From: Sycobia sp. Sy_11
Taxonomy: Eukaryota; Arthropoda; Insecta; Hymenoptera; Epichrysomallidae
Assembly (NCBI GenBank): GCA_018907035.1
Contig: JACCIC010000094.1
Coordinates: forward strand, 1,671,001-1,735,000
DNA length: 64,000 nucleotides
Reading direction: 5' to 3'
In this document: positions 12,942-26,128 of the stretch, piece by piece
Position numbering within the stretch: the first letter of the stretch is position 1
How the letters are laid out: each line of letters starts with the position of its first letter
Made by a program: the position numbers and the translations under genes
Notes under the pieces: generated by a model
What the model saw: the letters and a program-made list of their open reading frames with translations, nothing else
Told to the model about the DNA's origin: nothing
Database searches by the model: none

Positions 12942-13562
12942 AATTAACAAATATTTTTTATTGGTCTTACAGTCCAATCAATTCAATCTAAAAATAAAAA
13001 TAAAAATAAAATAAAAATTAAAAAATTAAAATTAAATTAAAATTATAATGACAGTCAGACTGTCCTTGTTTACACCCACCCCCGTAGACTAATCTGAACC
13101 GCAAAATAAGGACTGATATCAGTCGCGCCCAACATCAAATTGCAAAGCATCAAAATGCATCGCAAATCTAGTAACTACCGTCCGCGCATGGAACAATACG
13201 ACGCAAGCTTTATCCATGAATCAGATCCGGACAAGGCCTACAATATGGCGAGGCTCCAGTCCTCAAACACCCGGTCGCCCGAGCCGATCGAGAACTACTT
13301 ACATTGTAAGTAGATTTGAGAGTTACAGAGATGATAAGTGTGTTGGGGACAGTCAGACTGCACTTTACTAACAAAGAATTTTTTCAGCTAATATTTTATT
13401 TTCAGATTATTCTACGGGGGTGAATGTAAACAAGGACAGTTTGACTGTCATTATAATTTTAATTTAATTTTTAATTTAATTTTTATTTTATTTTTATTTT
13501 TATTTTTATTTTTACATGGAATTGATTGGACTGTAGGACCAATAAAAAAATATTTGTTAATT
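12942..13562. mobile_element. Foldback (long inverted repeat) MITE with internal unique sequence
   Basis: The left arm (about 12942-13098) and right arm (about 13401-13562) are imperfect inverted copies of about 160 bp. The outer parts match as TTAACAAATATTTTTT on the left and its complement on the right, followed by TTGGTCTTACAGTCCAATCA against its near complement. The arms continue through A/T-rich stretches and end in a matching CCCCCGTAGA segment. The centre (13099-13400) is unique and much more GC-rich. Related termini occur at 27613-27985 and 34151-34645. No transposase was found. Confidence 0.8.
13155..13313 (+). other. Small GC-rich ORF inside the foldback element
   Basis: A 52-codon frame starts MHRKSSNYRPRMEQYDASFI and is charged and non-repetitive. 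A consensus splice donor (gtaagt) lies at 13305-13310, so the reading could be an exon rather than a complete gene. Codon composition is far more GC-rich than the flanking arms. No family recognised; it may be captured host sequence or an internal segment of the parent transposon. Confidence 0.35.
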
Positions 13563-14488
13563 TGTATATGGGCAGTCGACATAAGTACAATTAAATTATT
13601 TTAAAATTTATTAAGCCTGATTTTTAAAGCAATGACGTAAACATAAATATATATTCATTGAAATAAGAATAAAAATAAAATCTAAATAATGAGTTCAAGC
13701 ATATTTTAAATTGTCATGTAAAATTTTATTGTGTAGATTATATGTGGCATTCATTATATTTTATAATTATTTTATAATTGCGTTATGCCGATATTCATCA
13801 CATAAATCTATGATTAATTCTACTCCAAAATGATTTTTTTTTAATTATATTTTTTAAATTTATATTTACGTCTATTTTTAAGCTTTGTATTAAATAATAT
13901 TTTGAAGAAAAAAAGAAATTATCTACTACTGGAAAAGTGAATTTGCTCAAGTAGAATAAATAAGAAGATGATTATGAATAAAAAAAATTGTATAAAAATT
14001 CAACTTTTTTTTTTACTTATAAATGTATCAGATCGTAAATTTTAACAATAATATAAAGTCTAATTTGAGGAAACTCAAACTTACTATATAATTCCATGCT
14101 TTTAGCAAAATTAAACAAATTAAAATGCAACTATAGCCATTATGTGATAGCAATAAAGATATAAAAAAAAAATTTTTTTTACTATATAGAACATATACAT
14201 TTTCTTAGAGAAACTGTAAAAAAATAACTACAGCTTTACATGATTATTCACCGTCATAAGGTTCCAACTATCGAGCAGAAAACTTGCCTTTTTTCCGCAC
14301 TCCCGTTGGGAAATTATACTCACAGCATACATATATGCAGCGGCATATAACGCAAAGAAGATGCAATAAGAAAAGAAAAGGAGCAAAAAAGGAAAAAGAA
14401 AGAAAGAAGGAAGGAAAGACAGAAAACTAAGCGCACTTTTCCATTAGTAGAAGAGTCCGACGTGCTGCAGCCTGAAGTTGGCGTCTGC
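13563..14488. other. 3' flank / probable 3' UTR of crol
   Basis: AT-rich sequence downstream of the minus-strand crol stop codon. It includes a purine-rich patch (14365-14425). The motif CAGTCGACATAAGT begins at 13573 and is shared with other MITE copies. No coding frame was seen, and the poly(A) site of crol could not be chosen. Confidence 0.4.
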
Positions 14489-16482
14489 TCAGTAGGACGC
14501 CAGGACGCCCGGTGGCGTCGGCACGACGACCGTGTGCTGGGGCAGAGCTACCGCGGGCGCCGGGGGCGGGGCCAGCGGGTGGCCGACGAGGACGGCCGCG
14601 GCGGCGGCCGCCGCCGCCGACGAGGGTATCGGTATCACCGGGGCCCCGCTGGCCGCGGCGGCGGCGGCGGCGGCTGCGGCCGCCTGCTGGCCGGCCAGGG
14701 CCGAGGCCGCGCTGCTGACCTGCGTGGGCGGGCCCTCGGCCGCGTGCTTGCGCAGGTGGCGCAGCATGTTGCCCTTCTCGACGAAGGTCTTGCCGCAGTC
14801 CGGGCAGCTGTGGGGCCGCTCGTCCGAGTGGGAGCGCCGGTGGCTGACCAGGTGGCCCTTGCACATGAAGTCCTTGGGGCAGAGGTCGCAGCGGAACGGC
14901 CGCTCGGCCTGGCTGCCCTTGTTGTGCGAGCGCATGTGGAAGAGCAGGTTGCCCTTCAGGGGGAAGCTCTTGCCGCACTCGGTGCACACGAAGGGCCGCT
15001 CGCCGGTGTGACAGCGCATGTGATTGATCAGGTGCTCCTGGGGATGCGGACGGAACGAGATTTCATTGGCTTGGTAACTTTTAGGCGTGTATAGATTTTA
15101 GCAGGATTTTGTTTAACTCTGTGTGCATGCATTTGTAAATGATGGCATTTTCCAAAGTAATGTGTATCAATTGTAAATATACGGGAATGTAACGGTAAAG
15201 GGAAATAATCGGAAATCTATAAGATTGAGTAAAATTTCCTGAAGGTGGTTCGAGCGCAACTACTGAATCAAAGAGCTACACTATATAATTATAAATTTTC
15301 TTGTTTTTTTTTTTTTTAATTTTTTAAATTTATATTTAAATAATATATAAAAATTAATGCAATACCCTTTTTAATTTTAATTCCAATAATTTTTTCTTTT
15401 TAGTTTACAATACTGTCAGATTAAATCTTAAATCATAAAAATACTGAAATTTCTAACAAGCCTAATCAAATATTATTTTTAACTAATCGGCATTATGCAT
15501 CATTGAAAATGTTAATAAAAACTTCAAAAGTTGAGCCATTGATAATTATTAAATCTTCAGTTTCTATAGATATAACCATTGGTTACATTATATCGATAGA
15601 TAGAACCAGTAATAGGGATTATTGTTAAAATGATTTTTCTAAAAAATGAGATCGGTGACTTCAGTTGAGTTTCTCATCAAAAGCTATAGTGTTATTGTTG
15701 TAAAATATGTGAGAGAAGTTCCATTTAATCAATTTTAAGCATTTTTTGATAAAACTTAATTACACTAGAACCACCTCAATACCTGGAAAATGTTACAATT
15801 ATACATATGCGAAAAGACCATAGTTCAAATGACAGACTCAAGTAGTTATTGCCGAGTATGATCAGCCGCCCAGGCGATAAGTATGCATTGGAATATATTT
15901 GTAATCGAATGGTTATAATAATGTTTTAATATATAGAAACAGTAATATTAATTATCGATTTCTTGTTAAATTAAAATTAGAGGTTTCTTACTGAAATGTA
16001 ATTGACAAAATAATTTGTTTCGGTCCATATTTTTTGATTAGGTGCCTTTTTCATTTTTAATTCGAATCTTACTTTTCTTAATTAAATTTTGATTTTTTAA
16101 TATAGTATCTTCAAATTAATTTGACGATATTATATTCTTCCAGCTGATTTTGGATTTAAACACATTCTTTTTGATTGAAACAGAGATGAGATACAGAAAG
16201 ACTCAAGCTAGGATTTTAATTTGATTAAAAATTTCCTAGAGAAATCTTCATAGGTAATATATAAATGCAAAATATTTAATTTTGAATTGGTATAATTTTG
16301 AACATATTATCCTAAAAATCCCAAAGGCAGCCTTAGATGTAAGAAGATAATATAAATTGTTGAGAATATTATATAGAATTTTTAGAATCTTTTTTAAATG
16401 ATATACTTTGCTTTAAGAAGTAATAAAGTACAATAATTTATTTTTAGTGCAGACTATTTAGCACATTTTTAAATCGTAATAC

Positions 16483-16525
<43 letters not shown>

Positions 16526-18551
16526 GATCTCGCCGAGCCATTTAAGCGCAAGGCGGCCTCCTTCCTCACCTTTCGGGTGAACGGCTTGGAGCAGACGTTG
16601 CAGCAGTGCGACGAGTCCCCGGTGTGCTGCCTGAGGTGGTTGTTCAGGTGCTCCTTGCGGGTGAAGGTGCGCTGGCAGAACTCGCAGCGGTGGGGCGACT
16701 CGCCGGTGTGGATGCGCACGTGGTTCGTCAGGTGCTCCTTGCGGGTGAACGACTTGGAGCAGAAGTGGCAGCGGTGGGGCGACTCGCCTGTATGTTGACG
16801 CACGTGATTTGTCAAATGTTCCTTCCGCGTGAAGGATTTCGTGCAATACTGGCACTTGTGCGGTGACTCACCCGTGTGCTGCCTGACGTGGTTCACCAGG
16901 TGATCCTTCCGCGTAAACGCTTTCGGACAGTACTGACAGCGGAAGGGCGTCTCTCCTGCGAGTTTTTTTTTACTTCGATTTTTTTCTCTATCTTTCGTTT
17001 TCCCAGATCGATAATTGACTCTAATCTTTATGGAAAGCACATTCAGAGACAGATACTTTGCGCATCGAGATAAAGGAGGCGCCTCTCATAACATAACCAA
17101 AGGGGCTCTCTTTTCCTTTCTCGATGAAACGAAAACATTCATTTAGCTGATTTTACTTCATTTCTTTTTTTCAATTTTGTCCATTAACGATTTTTCAAAT
17201 AGTTCAGAGATTTTAATTGATATTTCAGTTATACGTATATCTATACTAAAGTTAGCTCTTACTTAATACTCAATGCCAAATACAAATTTTATATTATTAA
17301 ATGTAACTTAATCTATTTTGTTTTAACAACAGCATAACTATATCACAATTTAACAATAAAATATAAGAAAAGTCAAGTATTTGTTTTCCGCATATATACA
17401 TTATATTTTATAATTTTAATAAAATGCATAAGAACTCATTTAATAATATAAACTCTGTGTATGCATATATAAAATTTATAATTCAGTAAACCAATGAAAA
17501 TATCGTTTAATAAATTGATTTTAATACAGTGTTTTATAGTTTTTAAAACACTGGAGCATATTCAAGTCTAAAAATTTTGTATCTTTTATCAAGAATCCCG
17601 AATGAACTTTTGTTTTTTTATTTGTCTCTAGTTGTTTTTCCTACGTCATACAGACAAGGGCGCATCACCTGCACAAGGCGAGTTTTGCCCGATGCAATGC
17701 ACCAAGTGGCAGATCGGATTTTCCCATTACTGTCTAAATTTAGTTTTTTTTTTTTTGTAATTAACCCATAGACTACTGGCGATTTTGAGCCAAAAAGTGA
17801 ATATTTTGTGAGAGAATTGAGTTATTTCATAATAATTAGTAAGTAACAAAGTAGCATGAATTTTTCGTTGATCATAAACGAGATCACGCCGGTAGTCTTG
17901 AGGTTAATGCCATGAAGTTTGTTAGCCTATTACTCGATAAAAAAAAATCATACACTTAAATTTGAAAAATAAAATATAAAAAAACTCAATGATCACCTCC
18001 AAAATACTTATATTTCTGAAAAAGAAAACTTAAGTAAAAGTATATTTTGAAATAAAAAATCAGAAAAATATTGAACAAATTAAAATATGCCCATTTCTAC
18101 TATTAATGATTGGAAAATAGAAATATTTATTTATTATATTTAATAATGAAAATGATTGTTCTCTATTAAAGTATATTTCTTTTTTCCTTATTAAATATTT
18201 GATATTTAAAAAAAAGTAATGTTTTTTTTAATAGAATGTTTAATATAGTACATATTTAAAATAAGTTCAAAAATAATGTTAAAACAATATAAGTGTAAAT
18301 ATTCAATCATTTAAATAAAATAAAAATTTTTTAACTTTATATTAGCATCAAATAATCTAATCTATCATTAACTTAAAAATAAAATAAATCTCATATAAGT
18401 TATAAAATCATTCAAATATGTGTTTCTTCTGAAATAAGTTATTTTTCATATATTTCAGTTTTAAAAGGTTAACATCCACTATTGTGAAAACGTTACGAAA
18501 CTTTTTTGTAATTAAATTATAATATTACTGTTATTTATGCTTTTAATATTC

Positions 18552-18607
<56 letters not shown>

Positions 18608-21126
18608 GTATATATATACATACATACATATATGTATCATCATAAATTATTTGATAAATCTATTTTATTATCCTTAATATTCAAAAACTTAAATAATTTT
18701 TACTGAAATAATTATCGTGTTAGTATATCATTTTCAATCAATGTATAAAATTGTTTTAAATATAAATAACAACAATTTTGATACTGTAACAAGATTTGCC
18801 ATCTTTGTGTATTGCATCTAAGAAAAGTCTATATAGAACCATTTTATCAATTTATAATTAATTAGTATCTTATTCATATATTGTTAATATTGATAAAGTT
18901 GATCCATAGACTATTCTTAAAAAGCTTAAGTCTATGAAGAAAAGAGCAGTTTTAATCAATGTCTAGCTATTCAGTGATAGAATTTTTTTTAAGGTTTTTA
19001 AATGTATGAATATTTGTTAGTAAATAAAAGAAACATGTATAAATTTATATCATATGCATTTAAATTGTCCTAGTAGAAAGACATCAAAAAACTGCGCTTA
19101 ATTATATAAAAAAATATATAAAAAAACTAGGCAATGACCAAGCATATATGAGAGCGGTGTATAAGGCAGAATTGTGGTATTTCTGATGAAGTTAGCAAAA
19201 ATGGTAAAGAATAATAGATGAAGAAAGCTGTAATAATAAAGCTGAAATAAGATAGTTCAAATTTTTTTTAAAAATTCAGAGTTCACACACACATACACAC
19301 ATGTGCATGAGCACTCTTACTTATAAATGAAAACATTCATTAAAATTTCTACTAAAAAACGTTTAAGGAAAATATTTCTCAAAATGAGACACTTAATCAT
19401 AAACTCAATACTATCTTTGGACTGGTTGTAAGATAATTTAAGTTTTTTAACTTCCTCTTCAAAATATATTATTGTATTTACATTTATTTATTTATGTCTT
19501 CTGAAGACCATAAAAAATATAAAAAGTACATTAAAATAATTTAAAATTAACCTTAACAATATTTTCAAGTTTGATTTTGACTAGAGTTACAATAATTTCA
19601 CTTTTACTGTCCTCCACTGAAATATGCAATTTTTATACCACATACTCAAACCCAGACATACTTTTGCAAGCGGTAGAAATGAGTTTAGATCAATGATTAT
19701 GCTCTTAAAAAAATATATATTTACTTTATTTTAATAACTTTGTATTAAAATTAGAATTTCTTTTGACTTGTTTTTCTTTTCACTTTTTAATATTTATCTT
19801 TTTATTTGCATTACATTATATGAATAAAATTTATTTCAAGTATTTTCATTTCAACCTATCATTGAAGTAAACAGCTATGTTTTTACACGACATAGTTATC
19901 AAAATATTTTATACAAAATAAAATATTTTCATAACTATTTTCCTTTAATATTTATTAATCTTTGTTCTACTTATGCTTACATACTGCTGATAATTCACAA
20001 TAGGCATATTATAGCCTAATGAACTATGCCAATGTTATACCTAAAATTTATTTACTATATCAGATACATGCATTTATATATATAAATATATATACATACA
20101 ACCTGTTCCTGAATGAATCTATCAAAAGCTAGAAGGATGGATAGTAGTTTATTCGGAGACAGGTGGCATAAGAAATACTCAGAAATAAATTTTGTTTAAA
20201 ATAATTGTCCAAAACTTAAATTGAAGTGAACGAATCGCTAATTATTTGAATCCATTTTGCAAAAACGCGATAAATTAATAAATAACTTTCTTTATTAGAC
20301 AAAGAAGTAAATAAATAATTAAATAAATAAGATAAAATTAAAAAATGAAAATAGAGAACAAAGAATAAAACGAAAACTAATTTATATTGTTTAAATTTAT
20401 AGCCGGAATATAAAAAAAATAAAGGATATTTATTTTACATAAAGTAGAAGAAGAAAAGAAACAAATAAATAGTTGATGAGTAAATCGATGAGTTTGATTA
20501 GTGGGCGTAAGATACAAGCGAAGAATGAGAAAGGGAGGAAGATAGACGAGAGCTTAGTTGCCCGCTGGGAAGTCATTTTCGACTTTCATTTTTGCCGAAG
20601 TGAACATCTCTGCCAACCGCTCTCACCTGTGTGTTGGCGGATGTGGTTAACAAGGTGTTCCTTTCTGGTGAACGATTTGGAGCAGAAGCCGCATCGGTGT
20701 GGTGACTCACCCGTGTGCTGCCTGACGTGATTCAGCAGATGCTCCTTCCGCGTGAACGTCTTCGAACAGAAGTCACAGCGATGCGGTGTCTCCCCGGTGT
20801 GCCACATTATGTGATTCGTGAAGTGCTCCTTGCGCGTAAATGATTTGCCTGAAAAATTCAATGATAAAACGGTCACGGGATTCTCGACGTTGGAGCGCGC
20901 GAGAAGGGATGGCTCGATATCTCGGAAATGAAATTCGACAGTTTCCAAACCATTTCATAGCCTCAAAGTCGTAAATTAACCAAAAATGAGAATCGGCGCT
21001 CGCTTTCACTCTTTTATATATACATACATACATACATACACACACACACATACACCACACACATATATATATATACATACATACGTATATACATACGTAT
21101 GTACATACGTATATACATACATATAC

Positions 21127-21183
<57 letters not shown>

Positions 21184-24100
21184 TATATGTGTGGGTGTTA
21201 CGCTCAATTAAATTTTGGAGCATCAATTTTGATCAAAGTATAATTGGGAAATGCTACGCACGATGTTGCCAATGTATTCCTACTCCCTGTAATACGCAAT
21301 TACTATTCTCCTATATTCTATTCTTTATACTGATTTAATTATCTTTTATTTCAAAGGAATTATTTCTGATAAAATAAGGATCACACTTAGTAATAAATAT
21401 CTATTAAAGAAAAAATTATAAATGTTGCACTAATGCTAATGAAAATCGCACAAAACGATTAGTATAGAAAAATTTTGCCTTTTTATTACCAGCTGTATCC
21501 CGCACAAAGAGCCTCTTGGATTCGCGCGAGTATATATACGGACGCAACCGAAGCTCGTAGGCATATAAAAGAAATGAACAGTTACTTTCGTGCACTTTTA
21601 CTCATCGATATTACATTGTAAAAATACGAACCGCTCAGGTTGACAAGGTAACAGGCCATAGCATCACGATGCTGCTGCTGGTCAGTGCAAAGCGAGCGAA
21701 AATTCGCGTCGAACATTTAGGCGTTTTGTTAGTAGGATATAATAATGGAGCGAGAGAGAGAAAGGCCGACGGAAAGACGTCCGGGAATCGAGAAACCGCG
21801 CGTCTCTAACCTGTTATGCGACAGCTACACTCCCCTTCATCTCTGGGCTACAGTCCACAGGCGCAGGAGGCTACAGTGCGCTCTATACACCTCCGCAAAA
21901 TTGCCATCGATGTGTTTGTGCGAATGCGACTATACCCAGCGGAAAGATACGGGTAGAGGGGAGAATGTAGGAGAGGCAGAGGGGGAAACGAGGGTGAATG
22001 AGGAGGAGGAGGAGGTGGCGGAGAAGGGAGAGGAGGGAGAGGAGGGAGGGGGCGGAGGCACAAAACAGTATAGTCTATATATGTGGCAGACTGGCAGCGC
22101 AATGAGAGCTGGATACAGCGATATTATAGCAGGGAGTAGACGATGTATACGTATATATGCGCGAGACGCGAGTACGGATTGTATTTTGCAAGAGGGAACA
22201 GAAAATTATAAAACTAAGGCATTTTTAAGAGCCATGGGCACTTTTTCGTACGTCTAATTGTCAATCCCTTACTCCTACTCGATAAAATGAAATTATTAAA
22301 TTCTTAATTTATAGGCGATTCAACGATGTTTCCTCCAAGACATATAACGGATATAAATTTATTTATTTTCGTTGAATAGAGCATATTTAAATTATAAACA
22401 AGTTATATGTTTTGCTGATATAAAATTATTGATAATATGTTCCTTCCTTATATTTCTGGGGTTGGATAGAAATATCACACAAAGAAATTTATTTGTCCTA
22501 AGTCTATATTAATATTTATTATAAATCTAAAGTTGATTTACAAATCATTGATAAAAAGGCCATTAATTAAAACAAAGCAATAAATAATAATAAAAGCCTT
22601 AGGCATTTACATAAATAAGTTTATTTAAAATAATCTCACTTGTAATAATAATAAAAATTGTTTCTATTAAAGGCAAAGACTTAATGCCGGTCAATAAAAA
22701 AAAAAGAAAAAAAGAAAAAAATCGAGAAGGGGCCAACGAAAAAAAAGCACGAAAAGGGTAATGATTGCCGGATTCGCGCAAGAAAGGGAGAGGGAAGAGG
22801 GTGGATGAGCACGCGCGCGTCGAATAGGGGTAAACTACTCGCGACATTTTGCGGAGGGTGGGAAAAACGACGAGGCGATCAATCTCCAACGCGAATTTTA
22901 TTTTTGCCATCGCTACAGAAGGGGGCGATGAATTATCTTCTGTGTACGTGTCGTTGACGTGGGTATTCGGGTTTGCGTGACATCTTTTTTAAACCGAACA
23001 TCATTAGTTTATGCATTTATTTTTAACTAAATTCAACTTGTGTTTTTATTTATTTATTTTTTAATAAATCATTTTCACGTTTAAATGTAGGTGTACTACT
23101 ACTGAAACCGCTAAACAATATTTATTAATGTATAAAAATATTAAAAATTTAATAATTTCACTAATCATTAGTTGAACTTTCAAATAAAAATTTGTGAAAT
23201 ATTAACAGTAAATATCAGAAACATTTAATTAAATTTTTTCCCTTAAATTAAAAGTAGGCTTCACCTTAATAAAAAAACGCTTTTACTTTATAATTCATAA
23301 TACAAAAAAGATATCTGGAGCAGTTTCTAATATATTTACAGTTTTGCATAAGTTTATAATGATCTATTGTATAGCATAGAGTATAGTGTGTTAATCATTT
23401 TCATTCTTTACAAATATAAAAAGTCCTACACTATATATAAAAAATATAAGAAAATATTAGTTTTTCATAGCTTAAAGAATATATATAAATTTTATTTTCA
23501 AATTTTTAAATTCAGTATAATATTAATTTATCTTTATTATCAATATCTAATTACAAAAATTCCTTATGAAGAATTTTGGGTCATTATTGGAATATTAAAA
23601 TGTAAATCAACATAATCAATTTACTTATGTTACAGATAATATATTTACGACAGCATGCGACATGTATGTACATTTTTTAATTGTAGTTAAAATTTGAAAC
23701 TTACCACAAATTTCACAGCGGAAGGGCGTATCATTAGTATGTGAGCGCATATGATTGGCTAGATGCTCCTTGCGCGTGTATTTTTTTCCGCAGACCTGGC
23801 AATGATGAGGTGTTTCACCGGTATGCCACATCACGTGGTTCATAAAGTGCTCCTTACGCGTGAAAGATTTCTTACAGATGTCGCAACGATGCGGTGTTTC
23901 TCCTGTATGTTTGCGTACGTGATTTACCATATGTTCTTTGCGCGTAAACGTTTTCGCACAATACTGGCACCTAAACAATAATCATTTATTGTATTTCGTT
24001 ATTATTCGAATTCTTTTTCATTTTTTTTTATTTATTTCATCTTTTATAATTACTATAATAATTCAAAAATAAGTTAATTATCGTTTAATAAAAAAAAATT

Positions 24101-25376
24101 TTAAAAATGACACCTGATATTAATTTTATAATATAAACAATTGAAAAGACGAAGATTTATAATCACAAATTTCATAATAATTTGCAAAATACTCTATTTT
24201 TATTTCATTTTCTAAAAAACATTTCATAATTGTTTCTTACCTATATGGAGTTTCTCCTGTATGGCATCTTGTGTGATTATCAAGGTGTTCTTTTCTTGCA
24301 AAACTTTTTCCACAAACCGTGCAATTATAAGGTTTGTCTGTGGCGTGGCGTTTCATATGTCGCTCTAATGATGGCGCATTTGCAAAAACATGAAAGCAAA
24401 CTGCGCAAGTAAACATTGAACCACCTAAGTGACATTTACCGTGACGGGTTAAATCACTAGCGGTAGTGAATGCCTTACCGCATACCTGAACATAAAATTT
24501 TTTAATTTTTTAATGCAAAGAAAACTATTATGTTATATATAATATAAATGACTTAATGTTCATCACTATCTTAAATATTGAAATTTTTATACAAAATAAT
24601 AATAATATGAAAATTTGGGTTAATATAGATTTATTATAATTATATAAAAAAAAAATTGGATATAAAAGTTAAAATAATTTTTAGCTAAAGATTCATAGAA
24701 TACATTAGTTTAGATATAAAGTTTTTAATTTTCGCGGGATATTCATAAGATTGCAATATAATATATTTTTATTTAACAATAAATAATTCAAATACTTTCT
24801 AAGAATATAATTTAATTATTACTTGACAAGTGAAAGGTTTTCTCTCTGTGTGATATCTTCGATGTACGATCAACTGATACCGAAATTGAAATATTTTGCC
24901 GCAGACTTCACAGGAATGACTGCCGACGGAGACGGGTGAACCGCTTGGACCTGGCGTTGCTTCACCATCATTTGACTTGATTTCAAATTTATTGAGCTGT
25001 ACTTGCTGAACAAGCGGGGTACCATTCTGTATGGTTGTAACCGTTTGTGTTGGCACTGTTCCGCCTATCAAAGTTGTGCCTGCGGCTATTTCACTTTGAA
25101 GTTTTCCGAAAACCTCGTGATAAGCTAACAGTTGGTTAATCTGATTCAATTCTTCAACGTTCACAGCTCCCTGCTTATAACAATTGAAGTATTCAATTGT
25201 ATTATTTATTCACATGTTTATTGACGAACTTATATTCAGCTACATCAATATTGTTACTTTTTAAAATATTGAATTATCTATAAAATTTACCACGCCTGAA
25301 TGATAAATATGCTTTCAACAATTTTACTAACAAAATTCTACTAAAAAATTAAATACTTATATATTTTTATAAGTTA

Positions 25377-25430
<54 letters not shown>

Positions 25431-26069
25431 GGAATTTTCAGTATTTAAAAAAGAAATCATGTTTTTGTTTTGGAGTGAAATGAGATTTTGTCACTGATTA
25501 TGTACCGCACCTAAATCTTTCTTTCAAATTGTTAACTATTCTTTTTCCTTATAATTCAAGTTATCTAGTGGATATAAAATGAAAGCTACAATTTTTGTTT
25601 CATTGATGTCTGGCATGTGTTCATAATGTCTATTATGAGTTTTTTCAATAGTTAATTTATTGACTTTCCTACATACAGTCGCAAGAATTAACTCGTTGAA
25701 ACGAGTAATTGAAAATTTATCATGATCTTGAATTGAATCGTTGAAAATTGATCATGATCTTAAATTTACAAAACTGGGTATAACTTATAATGTAAAAGAA
25801 AGACATAAAGAGAAAGTATCCATAGCCCAATCAATGACACTTTCTCATTTGAAAAATACTAACAATTAGTTTAAGAAAAAAATTATTAAAAATACATAAG
25901 TTTTTTAATTTTTTTAGGGTTAGAATCGTACAGAGCATATCTGATTAGCTTATAAATTTTACGCTGTGAACAATTATTCTATATAATTTATCAAGGCCTG
26001 AGAATTCAAAGATCAGGAGAAATTCTGTACAATTCAGTCGTCAAAGGATTTAAATTCAAAATGTGTGTA

Positions 26070-26128
<59 letters not shown>

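Noticed and set aside
14427..15094. Long + strand and alternative minus-strand frames over crol exon 10
   Set aside because: Shadow frames of very GC-rich coding sequence; the true frame is fixed by the zinc-finger residues and the splice phase.
20773..21338. Tyr/Ile/Thr-rich frames across the ACAT/AT repeat
   Set aside because: Direct translation of alternating microsatellite sequence.
21745..22257. 170-codon + strand frame as a protein gene
   Set aside because: Low-complexity Arg/Glu/Gly composition from purine repeats, no recognised domain; kept only as a possible regulatory region.
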